From NCBI RefSeq assembly GCF_000507845.1, contig NZ_KI669454.1, positions 1,590,746 to 1,654,745 on the forward strand: DNA of 64,000 bases. The letters run 5' to 3'. The translations under genes were made by a program, and so were the position numbers. This DNA is from Helicobacter macacae MIT 99-5501. Lineage in GTDB: Bacteria > Campylobacterota > Campylobacteria > Campylobacterales > Helicobacteraceae. Shown in pieces: positions 40,300 to 48,242 of the stretch (within the stretch, counting starts at the first letter, position 1; each line of letters opens with the position of its first letter). The notes beneath the pieces are model-generated. The model was not told the origin of the DNA. It did not search any database and worked only from the letters and a program-made list of their open reading frames with translations.

Positions 40300-40685
40300 A
40301 TTTTTACCTCCTAAAAGTTGTTGTTAGGGAAATTCCATTATAAACGATTTCATACACAATCTAGGCACAATCCACACAAAAAGAGAATCAAATTTTTGGG
40401 ACAATACGCACAAAAGATTTGGAAAAAACTTAAAAAAACGACTACTTTTTACAAAAATGCGCAAAAATTGTGCAATAATCTTGTATAGTTTCATAAGAAT
40501 TTTTAACCCAAAAGCCAAAATCTAACCAAAAAAACACCCAAAAAAGTGTTACAAAAAGTAAAAAGCCTAAAATTTTTTGCAAAATCTATGAAAAATCCAT
40601 AGACAACAACAAAAAAAAGTAACAAAAACGCTTCACAAAAATCATTTGCAAGATTTATAAAATGTTGCAAGAAAAAGGAAAGATA
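40300..40685. promoter_or_regulatory. Divergent control region of the prp operon and the HTH gene
   Basis: A 386-base A-rich region between the start codons of prpE and the HTH protein. It has a near-palindrome TGCGCAAAAATTGTGCA at 40458-40474 (arms TGCnCAA and TTGnGCA), with TATAGT at 40484-40489 next to it. Similar TTGCAAAA and TTTGCAAG words lie nearer to the HTH gene. An operator at the palindrome is inferred from symmetry and place only. Confidence 0.5.
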
Positions 40686-41606
40686 ATGCTAGATTTTACA
40701 CAACGATTACAAAAAATGTTTGCTCGCTCTGGTTTGAGTGTGAGCAAGTTTGCCACTATGGTGCAAAAAGATAGACGCACTGTGGCTAGCTGGATAGAGG
40801 GAAATGCCAAAAAAGAGCTAAACATACATATTAGAAATGCTATCTCAAAAGCGTTGCGCTACCCAAAAAAAATATGGGAATGCGATGAAAAAGAGTTTTA
40901 TGAATTGTTAGATTCTGCAAGCGTGAGTGAGATAAGTATCATTGATGAGAGCTATTGCGCTGGGGTAAAATATATCTATGAAAACGAAAATGAGGGTTCG
41001 CTAATCATTCACCCATCTTTCCCAAATCCTGCGTATAGGGATTTCATAGTCCCCCTTGTGTATAAAAAAAGCAATGATGAGCTAACAGAATCCTACCGCA
41101 GAAGACGCGGGGAAAAAATGCGAGATTATTCATTTAACGCTAGTGAGTGGTATTCGATAAAATCTTTGCTAGAGTTTTGCTTCTCGCCTATTGGCAATTT
41201 TTATACCAAAGACCAAAAAATACAGATTTTATCCCTTATGATAGATATTTTCCGTGATAATCTAAACAAATCACTATATTTCTTTGATTCATATAGCCAA
41301 AAAATCTATGGGCTTGATATTTTCTACACCTCTATAAATACCAAAACCCAAACAATGTTTTTTAAAGCCCCTATGGAATCAATGATAGTAGAAGTGCGCA
41401 ACTCTGAACTTATCAAAAAACTCCACCGACACTACACAAATGCCAAAGAATGCCCTCCACATATCGCACCGCGAGATGCAGTAATGGTGCTAGAAATGCT
41501 ACTAGAGTGCCTAGAAAATGATTTATCTTTGCAAGAGACTTGCGCTTATGTGGATAGAAATAGCAAGTATGGAGAGCTATTTTTCCGCACGATAAATGTG
41601 GATTAG
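40686..41606 (+). CDS. XRE-like HTH protein with unknown C-terminal domain; candidate prp regulator
   Basis: The ATG at 40686 follows AAAGGAA by five bases and is preferred over the ATG at 40662. The first 60 residues form a helix-turn-helix: RLQKMFARSGLSVSKFATMV then DRRTVASWIEG. The remaining 240 residues (for example SLIIHPSFPNPAYRDFIVPL and RDYSFNASEWYSIKSLL) do not match the short-chain acyl domains of RamB/MccR-type methylcitrate regulators or the PrpR sigma-54 activator as I know them. The divergent place next to prpE suggests it controls that operon, perhaps by sensing a propionate-derived metabolite. Function is inference. Confidence 0.65.
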   Translation: MLDFTQRLQKMFARSGLSVSKFATMVQKDRRTVASWIEGNAKKELNIHIRNAISKALRYPKKIWECDEKEFYELLDSASVSEISIIDESYCAGVKYIYENENEGSLIIHPSFPNPAYRDFIVPLVYKKSNDELTESYRRRRGEKMRDYSFNASEWYSIKSLLEFCFSPIGNFYTKDQKIQILSLMIDIFRDNLNKSLYFFDSYSQKIYGLDIFYTSINTKTQTMFFKAPMESMIVEVRNSELIKKLHRHYTNAKECPPHIAPRDAVMVLEMLLECLENDLSLQETCAYVDRNSKYGELFFRTINVD

Positions 41607-41815
41607 TCAAATTATCGCGCCACATTATTACCGCTTAAATACAAAATCATAAACGCAAAAATCGTTTTAAGACAACTCTATTTTTTGCTTTTTTTTGGCT
41701 TTTTGGCTTTTTACGAGATTCCACTAAAACAACATAAAAGATATATAAATTCAAATACTTTGTCAAATATTTGCGTATTTTTGGGTGTTTTTACCAAAAA
41801 TCCCTTAAATTCTAT

Positions 41816-41840
41816 TAAAAAGAGTTTTTTTATGTCGATT
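41816..41840 (+). promoter_or_regulatory. fliA-dependent: Sigma-28-like promoter of flaA
   Basis: TAAA at 41816-41819 is followed after 15 bases by TCGATT (41835-41840), close to the TAAA-N15-GCCGATAA pattern of FliA promoters. The position about 57 bases before the flaA start fits. H. pylori flaA is a FliA target, which supports the reading. Confidence 0.6.
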
Positions 41841-41896
41841 CTAGCCTAGTCAAAGGCAAGGATGCCTTTAGACTAATCCCAAAAAGGAGTTTCACA

Positions 41897-43435
41897 ATGG
41901 CTTTTCAAATTAACACGAATGTCATGGCACTAAATGCCCATGTGCAAGGTGTAGGAACACAATGGAATCTCAAGAACTCTCTTGAGAAACTAAGCTCAGG
42001 TCTTCGTATCAATAAGGCAGCTGATGATGCTTCTGGTATGATTATTGCGGACTCTTTGCGCACTCAAGCAAGCGCGCTAGGACAAGCTATCCAAAACACA
42101 AACGAGGGTATGGGTATTATCCAAATCGCTGATAAAGCGATGGACGAAATGCTTAAAATCCTTGACACTGTGAAAACCAAAGCTATCCAAGCAGCCCAAG
42201 ATGGACAAACTTCCGTTTCTCGTAAGGCAATCCAAAACGACATTATCCGCTTGGTGCAAGGTCTAGATATGGTGGGTAACACTACCGCTTACAACGGACA
42301 AGCTCTTTTGTCTGGTCAATGGACTAACAAAGAATTCCAAGTAGGTGCGTATTCTAACCAATCTATCAAAGCCTCTATCGGTGCGACTACTTCTGACAAA
42401 ATCGGGCAAGTTCGCCTTGAGACAGGTGCGATGATTACCGCTTCTGGTGAAGTGGCTATCAAATTCCGCCAAGTCGATGGTGTCAATGATGTCCAGCTAG
42501 AATCTGTCAAAATCTCTCACACTGCAGGCACAGGGCTAGGAAACCTAGCAGAAGTCATCAACAAAACTGCTGATAAAACAGGTATCCGCGCTAATGCTGT
42601 CGTGCTTTCTACCTCCGACCAAGAAATCCAAGCAGGTGAAATGCTAGGCGTTGTCATCAATGGATTTTCACTAGGCGACATCAAAGGTATCAAGCAAGCT
42701 GATAGCGATGGAAGACTAGTCCAAGCATTTAACGCTGCAACTGCTGAAACAGGTGTGGAAGCATTTGCTGACAATGAAGGACGACTAAACTTGCGCTCTA
42801 TTGATGGACGCGGTATCGTGCTTCAAGCTGGCACTCCTGTGGGTGGCGGTAAGCAAACAGGTGGTCCAAAAGCTATCGAAAAGATGAACGGACAAGTCCT
42901 AACAGGACCGGGTTCTGTGAATTATGGTAGATTGGCACTTGTGCGACAAGACTCTCGCGATATCCTTGTATCTGGGACAGGTAACCTTGCTTCCACAGGA
43001 TATGCAGCTGGACAAGCCGTAGCTGAAACAGTTGTAAACCTACGCGATGTGCTAGGGCTATTTAAAGAAGACGCTCGCTCTGCTGCTGGTGCAAACGAAA
43101 ACAACGCGGCTGTGGCAAGAAATCAAGTGCTAGGTGCTGGTGTAACAACCTTAAGAGGTGCTATGGTGGTTATCGACATAGCAGACTCTGCGACAAAGAC
43201 ACTTGACAAAATCCGCGCTGACTTGGGTTCTGTGCAAGGGCAAATGATTGCAACTGTAAATAACATCTCCACTACACAAGTGAATGTAAAAGCAGCTGAA
43301 AGTGGAATCCGCGAAGTGGATTTCGCTAGAGAATCAACAGAGTTCAACAAGTGGACGATTCTCGCACAATCTGGTAGTTACGCGCTAAGCCAAGCAAACG
43401 CAGCACAACAAAATCTACTAAGGCTTCTCTCTTAA
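41897..43435 (+). CDS. flaA: Major flagellin FlaA
   Basis: A 512-residue flagellin with conserved D0/D1 ends: [37 protein letters not shown] at the start and an [19 protein letters not shown] helix at the end. The centre (about 180-400) is the surface-exposed D2/D3 part and the site of pseudaminic acid glycosylation in Helicobacter. The ribosome binding site AAAGGAG lies ten bases upstream. A Helicobacter-type flagellin lacks the TLR5-binding residues; this stretch ([19 protein letters not shown]) also departs from the enterobacterial one. Secreted by the flagellar export apparatus; FlaB would be elsewhere. Confidence 0.95.
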   Translation: MAFQINTNVMALNAHVQGVGTQWNLKNSLEKLSSGLRINKAADDASGMIIADSLRTQASALGQAIQNTNEGMGIIQIADKAMDEMLKILDTVKTKAIQAAQDGQTSVSRKAIQNDIIRLVQGLDMVGNTTAYNGQALLSGQWTNKEFQVGAYSNQSIKASIGATTSDKIGQVRLETGAMITASGEVAIKFRQVDGVNDVQLESVKISHTAGTGLGNLAEVINKTADKTGIRANAVVLSTSDQEIQAGEMLGVVINGFSLGDIKGIKQADSDGRLVQAFNAATAETGVEAFADNEGRLNLRSIDGRGIVLQAGTPVGGGKQTGGPKAIEKMNGQVLTGPGSVNYGRLALVRQDSRDILVSGTGNLASTGYAAGQAVAETVVNLRDVLGLFKEDARSAAGANENNAAVARNQVLGAGVTTLRGAMVVIDIADSATKTLDKIRADLGSVQGQMIATVNNISTTQVNVKAAESGIREVDFARESTEFNKWTILAQSGSYALSQANAAQQNLLRLLS

Positions 43436-43458
43436 ATAGATTTTGGGGCTAAGATTTT

Positions 43459-43490
43459 CCCAAAGGATAAGTCTTAGCTTTGGGCTTTTT
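43459..43490 (+). terminator. Intrinsic terminator after flaA
   Basis: CCCAAAG (43459-43465) pairs with CTTTGGG (43478-43484), followed by CTTTTT to 43490. It lies 24 bases after the flagellin stop. Confidence 0.7.
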
Positions 43491-43778
43491 AGCTAGCCTT
43501 GTGCTTGTCTTTAGATTTTCGGCAGATTCTCTAGGGATAGGCTTAAAGGCTAGCTTTTTTATTGCCCAAATCCGCCACGATTTTAAAAACTTAAAAACAC
43601 AAAATCCCACCCTAAAATATTCTTACAAAAACTCAAGCCCAAAAACTTCCCACAAAAATCCCCACACAAAAAAACCTCGCAAAAAATATACAAACAAACT
43701 TCTTGCAAAACTTTCCCAAACATATTCCAAAATCTATTATAATTGTGCCATTTCACTACTTCCATAAGGAGCGACCAA

Positions 43779-45068
43779 ATGGCAAAATCTGCTAAAACCA
43801 CCACAAAAAGCACCAAAAAATCCATAAAAAAAGTAGTCCTTGCTTATTCGGGCGGACTTGACACAAGCGTGATACTCAAATGGCTAAGCGATGAGTATGG
43901 CTGCGAAGTCATCACTTTCACCGCAGATATAGGGCAAGGCGAGGAAGTCTCTCCTGCTAGAGCAAAAGCCATAAAGCTAGGAATCAAGCCAAAAAATATC
44001 TTTATTGAGGATTTGCGCGAAGAGTTTATCGCTGATTTTGTGTTTCCTATGTTTCGTGCAAATGCGATATATGAGGGCGAATATTTGCTAGGCACGAGTA
44101 TCGCTCGCCCCCTTATCGCCAAGCGACTTGTAGAAATTGCTCGCAAAGTCGGTGCAGACGCCATAGCACACGGCGCGACAGGCAAAGGCAACGACCAAGT
44201 GCGCTTCGAGCTAGGGGCTTACGCGCTAAACCCAGATATAAAAGTCATAGCCCCGTGGCGTGAGTGGAATCTAAACAGCCGAGAAAAGCTCCTAGCCTAC
44301 GCAGCCAAGCACCAAATCCCTATCGAAAAAAAGAAAAATGCCTCGCCCTACTCAATGGATGCAAATCTATTGCACATAAGCTATGAGGGGCAAAATCTAG
44401 AAAACCCAAGTCAAGCACCAAAAGATGATATGTGGCGTTGGAGTGTCAGCCCCAAAAACGCCCCAGACAAATCCCAAATCATCACTATTGATTTTGTAAA
44501 TGGCGATGGCATAGCAATCGATGGCAAAAAGCTAAGTCCTGCGAAATTTTGGAGCAAGCTAAATGAACTAGGTAGCAAGCACGGAATCGGGCGACTTGAC
44601 TTGGTGGAAAATCGCTTTGTGGGTATGAAATCACGCGGCTGCTATGAAACCCCCGCAGGCACAATCTACCTAAAAGCCCACCGCGCAATAGAATCTCTAA
44701 CCCTAGATAGAGAAGTCGCCCACCTAAAAGATGAGATAATGCCAAGATATGCAAGCCTTATTTATAATGGATTTTGGTTTAGCGATGAGAGACGCGCACT
44801 CCAAGCCCTAATCGACTACACCCAAAAGCGCGTAAGCGGACGCGTGCGCGTAGAGCTATACAAAGGCAATGTAATCATTCTAGGCAGAGAGTCAAACAAC
44901 TCGCTATTTAACGCTGCGTATAGCACATTTGAAGAAGACAGCGTATATGACCAAAAAGACGCCGCAGGATTTATCAAGCTAAATGCACTACGCTTCATCA
45001 TCGCAGGAAAAGCAGATAAATCAAACACAAACAAAGCAAAATCTAGAAAGACACGCAAAAAGTCTTAA
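43779..45068 (+). CDS. argG: Argininosuccinate synthase
   Basis: The ATG at 43779 follows AAGGAG by eight bases. The P-loop-like [25 protein letters not shown], and [14 protein letters not shown] blocks define the enzyme, which joins citrulline and aspartate in arginine synthesis. The length of 429 residues includes a K/T/S-rich N-terminal extension of about 15 and a basic C-terminal end. It stands alone, with no other arg gene nearby. Confidence 0.94.
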   Translation: MAKSAKTTTKSTKKSIKKVVLAYSGGLDTSVILKWLSDEYGCEVITFTADIGQGEEVSPARAKAIKLGIKPKNIFIEDLREEFIADFVFPMFRANAIYEGEYLLGTSIARPLIAKRLVEIARKVGADAIAHGATGKGNDQVRFELGAYALNPDIKVIAPWREWNLNSREKLLAYAAKHQIPIEKKKNASPYSMDANLLHISYEGQNLENPSQAPKDDMWRWSVSPKNAPDKSQIITIDFVNGDGIAIDGKKLSPAKFWSKLNELGSKHGIGRLDLVENRFVGMKSRGCYETPAGTIYLKAHRAIESLTLDREVAHLKDEIMPRYASLIYNGFWFSDERRALQALIDYTQKRVSGRVRVELYKGNVIILGRESNNSLFNAAYSTFEEDSVYDQKDAAGFIKLNALRFIIAGKADKSNTNKAKSRKTRKKS

Positions 45069-45091
45069 GCCACCACAAAGGCTAAATTAGC

Positions 45092-45128
45092 AAGGCTAGG
45101 CAGAAAATCATCTTTGCCAAGCCTTTTT
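45092..45128 (+). terminator. Probable intrinsic terminator after argG
   Basis: AAGGCTAGGCA (45092-45102) pairs with TGCCAAGCCTT (45115-45125) with one mismatch, and five T residues end at 45128. Confidence 0.65.
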
Positions 45129-45207
45129 ACACCTTTTACACTGCTTGCGTTATTGTGCGCTTAGTGCTTGTGCGACAAACTATATCCCTTGCAAGCCACA
45201 GGCATAA

Positions 45208-45384
45208 GCCCACCCGCATAAAGTCGGCAAAGCAAGGCGCATAAATGTGCTATATTTCTGGGGCTACACTACTATCAAAGCAACCAAAAATGACGGCATA
45301 GAGGACATTAGCACGGTGGATTTTATCTCAAGTGAAATCAAACATATCTACACCAAGCGCACTGCGATAATCTCGGAGGAATAG
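45208..45384 (+). pseudogene. Orphan reading-frame fragment, probably a gene remnant
   Basis: A 58-codon frame bounded by stops and without start contains INVLYFWGYTTIKATKND and ends KRTAIISEE. The amino-acid make-up looks protein-like but I recognise no family. It lies in the 630-base gap after argG, at the left edge of the accessory island, so a decayed end of a lost gene is likely. Confidence 0.35.
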
Positions 45385-45506
45385 TTGGTAGTCGTTTTAG
45401 CAAATCCGCTAGGCAAATGTCTTTTATCATTGCTAAGCATACTTGGCTAGGCACATTGCAATACTTTTGCTACTCCAAACTAGCTTCTTAAATCATTAGC
45501 AAAATC

Positions 45507-45695
45507 TTGCACGCACTTTATCACTCTTCATCGCACTTCATCATAAAAGGCATAAATGATTTTATAGCATTGTCAAAATTTTTAGGGGCAAGAGAAGTTT
45601 TGCAAGCAGTTTTGGCATTTATGCTAGCCAAAAAGATTTGTGCTATAATCCAAAACCTTGCAACCCAAAATCCACAAACACCTAAAAAAGGGTAA
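45507..45695 (+). CDS. Small frame upstream of the HipA-like kinase, uncertain
   Basis: A 62-codon frame starting with a TTG and ending two bases before the kinase ATG. It reads HALYHSSSHFII at the start and then has a hydrophobic helix (EVLQAVLAFMLAKKICAII). The LYHSSSH start is faintly like DUF3990 proteins, which accompany some HipA-like kinases, but the rest does not follow. It could be an antitoxin-like partner, a remnant or chance. Confidence 0.3.
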   Translation: MHALYHSSSHFIIKGINDFIALSKFLGAREVLQAVLAFMLAKKICAIIQNLATQNPQTPKKG

Positions 45696-45697
45696 AT

Positions 45698-46882
45698 ATG
45701 AAATATCTGCTAAAAAACAAAGATAAGATTGTTTTGGAATTTGAAGTAAGTATAAATACACAAACTTATCAAGGTATTTCAAGGCAATATGCCACCATAA
45801 AAAATACAAAAGCCATAAACGATGATTTATTGCCACGCTCAATGAATGATTTAGATTCTTTGCAAAAATGGATAGAAAAACGAAAAATCCCAAAAAATCG
45901 AGCTTTTGTCAATGATATTTTAAAAACGCTAGGCGTAGATTCGGATGGTAATTTTATGGCATATATAGATATATCGCTAGGATTATCACTCAATGATTCT
46001 TATTGGATAGTGCCTAGCGATAGGAAATACAAATGGAGTGATTTTAATCTCTATGATAATGAATTTGAAAAGGCACTAGCCTTAGTAGCATTTAGTGGTG
46101 GTAACTACAAAGCAAACAAAATCACTAGCTCTCCTGAATACACCACAAATGGAATGCTAAAAAAATGCTGGCATAGAGAAGATAGAGGAATCTATCTCTA
46201 CAAAGGCTCTAGCGAAAAATACGCAAATGGCGGGAAAGAATCTTACGCAGAATACTATATGGCACAAATCGCAGAATCTCTAGGATTTAAACACATTTCT
46301 TATGATTTGAGAGAATTTCACGGACAGCTTGTAAGCACTTGCCCTATCTTTACTAATGAAAATGAGGGATATTTAAATATTTATGATTGCTTAGATAAAG
46401 ACATAAGGCAGTCATATAAGTTTAAGCTAATAGAGCCGATTCAAAAAGTGTATGGAAAGGGTAGCTTTGAAGATTTAATGCTATTTGACGCGCTCATTTG
46501 CAATGTCGATAGGCATTTAGGCAATTTTGGAATGATAGTAGACAACAACACAAATGAGATTTTGCGCCCTGCACCGATATTTGATAATGGATTTTCTATG
46601 ATAAATATCCTAACGCAAGATGAGCTAAGCGACATTCCAAGTGCTATTACAAATATGCAGCACAGCTTTTTTGATTTTAGCTTCGATGAGCAACTAAAAT
46701 TATTTGTCCAGCCACGCCATATCCCAAACCTAGAAAAACTACAAACCTTTGAATTTAAAAAACATAAAGAATTTAACCTCCCTGATGAATGGCTAGAATC
46801 TATCCAAAAAGCTATCCAAGATAGAGCCAAACTAGCAATAGAACTATGTCATAAAAAACCAACAATCCACACAAACCAATAA
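45698..46882 (+). CDS. HipA-like serine/threonine kinase
   Basis: A 394-residue protein with the kinase core of the HipA / PI3-4-kinase-like fold: a possible ATP lysine in YLYKGSS (about K169), the catalytic loop NVDRHLGNFG (residues 269-278, D271 and N276) and the metal-binding FDNG (D296). The N-terminal 90 residues differ from the classic HipA N-domain, and GLSLNDSYWIVP is a feature of a separate HipA-like group. H. pylori CtkA is a related stand-alone kinase. No HipB-type HTH partner lies beside it. It may be a toxin or a phage-defence or effector kinase; which is not known. Confidence 0.8.
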   Translation: MKYLLKNKDKIVLEFEVSINTQTYQGISRQYATIKNTKAINDDLLPRSMNDLDSLQKWIEKRKIPKNRAFVNDILKTLGVDSDGNFMAYIDISLGLSLNDSYWIVPSDRKYKWSDFNLYDNEFEKALALVAFSGGNYKANKITSSPEYTTNGMLKKCWHREDRGIYLYKGSSEKYANGGKESYAEYYMAQIAESLGFKHISYDLREFHGQLVSTCPIFTNENEGYLNIYDCLDKDIRQSYKFKLIEPIQKVYGKGSFEDLMLFDALICNVDRHLGNFGMIVDNNTNEILRPAPIFDNGFSMINILTQDELSDIPSAITNMQHSFFDFSFDEQLKLFVQPRHIPNLEKLQTFEFKKHKEFNLPDEWLESIQKAIQDRAKLAIELCHKKPTIHTNQ

Positions 46883-47043
46883 CCCAAAATACACACCCAA
46901 ACTACAAAGATTCTCATTCCCCTCCCTCCTCTTAGATGATAAAAAAAATAGCACAAAAACTATGTCTTATATCTCTTAACATACATTTTCAAACACATAC
47001 ATTCTGCAAAGTTGATTAAATTTGCCAAAGACTTTGCAAACAA

Positions 47044-47592
47044 ATGGATATAAAGGGCATATCAAGCAATTTGGATAGCACAGCATCAAAAATGATACAA
47101 TACCGCCCCAGAAATGCGATAAAGGATAACAATCAAATGGAAACTATAACGATAACAACACAAGGCACGCAAAATATAAGAGATTTGCGCAGTGAAGCAC
47201 ACAGAGCAATCGACAGCATACTAAACCAAAAAATCACAAACAAAAATGACGGACGAGTAGCGCAACTAAGTGCAAATGGTAGAGATAAAATACTAAGTGG
47301 CGAGGCACTAAAAAAATCCATAAACAACGACTTTAGCAAAGAGGAACATTTCAAAGCAAGCAAACACATAAAAGAGCTTTATGAAAATTCAATATTGCAA
47401 AAAAGCCACCAAGACACAAAAAGCAAGGATATAAAACAAACGCATAGATATTTGGCAGATACGAAAATAAACAATAAAGAAGCACAAGTATTATTAACTA
47501 TAAGAGAAGTCATAGAGCACGGAAACAGGATTTATTCACTAGAGTTGCAAGAAATACGCCCTATGCCAAATGCCAAGCCCACACCAAGCTAA
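47044..47592 (+). CDS. Fragment of a mobile-element polyvalent protein (LPD3-like)
   Basis: A 182-codon frame without a clear ribosome binding site. The C-terminal half reads HFKASKHIKELYENS, then an HR motif and VIEHGNRIYSLELQEIRP, a pattern like large polyvalent protein-associated domain 3, normally part of very large proteins of plasmids and integrative elements. The N-terminal half is polar. So this is probably the surviving end of a larger gene, fitting with the kinase and remnants around it. The family call rests on recall. Confidence 0.45.
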   Translation: MDIKGISSNLDSTASKMIQYRPRNAIKDNNQMETITITTQGTQNIRDLRSEAHRAIDSILNQKITNKNDGRVAQLSANGRDKILSGEALKKSINNDFSKEEHFKASKHIKELYENSILQKSHQDTKSKDIKQTHRYLADTKINNKEAQVLLTIREVIEHGNRIYSLELQEIRPMPNAKPTPS

Positions 47593-47635
47593 ACGCGAAC
47601 AAAGGGCGAAGTCTAATCTCACTTAAGGAGGTAGA

Positions 47636-47704
47636 ATGTGGAGGAAAATCCTTACCCCGACTATTGAAAAGACTAAAAGCAATATAACCAAAAACGAAAA
47701 ATAA
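47636..47704 (+). CDS. Possible 22-residue peptide with strong ribosome binding site
   Basis: ATG at 47636 is preceded by AAGGAGGT, a near-perfect Shine-Dalgarno with five bases between. The peptide is MWRKILTPTIEKTKSNITKN plus EK, then TAA. The strong site suggests translation, but no similarity is recognised; it could be a remnant N-terminus. Confidence 0.35.
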   Translation: MWRKILTPTIEKTKSNITKNEK

Positions 47705-47718
47705 GTCAATAAAAAGTA

Positions 47719-47826
47719 ATGTCAAAAATCAAAGAGCTACAATGTCAGGTAAAATCCACAAATCCATTTTTAGAAAAATTCTCTAGTGATATGACACACC
47801 AAATATGGCTACGCAACAAAAGATAA
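47719..47826 (+). CDS. Possible 35-residue peptide in the island
   Basis: ATG at 47719 begins a 35-codon frame (SKIKELQCQVKSTNPFLEKF, then an R/K-rich end). No ribosome binding site. The composition looks like a fragment of a mobile-element protein. Weak. Confidence 0.2.
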   Translation: MSKIKELQCQVKSTNPFLEKFSSDMTHQIWLRNKR

Positions 47827-47922
47827 AAATGCTTGCTCTTGCTTAGAGTGCTCTCATAAAATCAAAACCACACCAATACCCCATACCACCCCCCTCACAG
47901 ATTTACTAGCTTTAGTTGGGAT

Positions 47923-48180
47923 TGTTTGTAGGTGGTTTTTGTGTGTGGTTGCGTGTGAGGTTTGGTTGGGATTTGTTTGGTAAGAGATTGTTTTGTGAGT
48001 TTAGTTTGGGTTTGTTTGGCAGTGGTTTTTGCGAAAGTTTATTTGTGGAAGTGTGTTTGACAGGGGTTTATTTTGCAGTGTTGTTTATGGAAACTTGTTT
48101 GACAGGGATTTGTTTGTAGTGGTTGTTTATGGAAGTTTGTTTTGCAAAGGATTGTTTGTATAAATTTGTTTAGTGTAAGT
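47923..48180 (-). repeat. Imperfect 42-bp tandem repeat
   Basis: On the plus strand the word TGTTTG starts units at 47923, 47973, 48013, 48054, 48096 and 48138, giving periods of about 40-50 and twice 42. The best two units share TGTTTGACAGGG, then TTTATGGAA 26 bases on. The region is G/T-rich on plus and A/C-rich on minus, directly after the stop of the autotransporter-like gene, and is probably a decayed extension of its repetitive tail. Confidence 0.75.
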
Positions 48181-48242
48181 TTGTTTAGTAGAAGTTTATT
48201 TTGGCAAGAGTTTATTTTTAGGGCTTTGTAAGTTTAGTGGGT

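Noticed and set aside
47923..48180. CRISPR array
   Set aside because: The 42-bp units are imperfect throughout and have no constant repeat with unique spacers; no cas genes are near.
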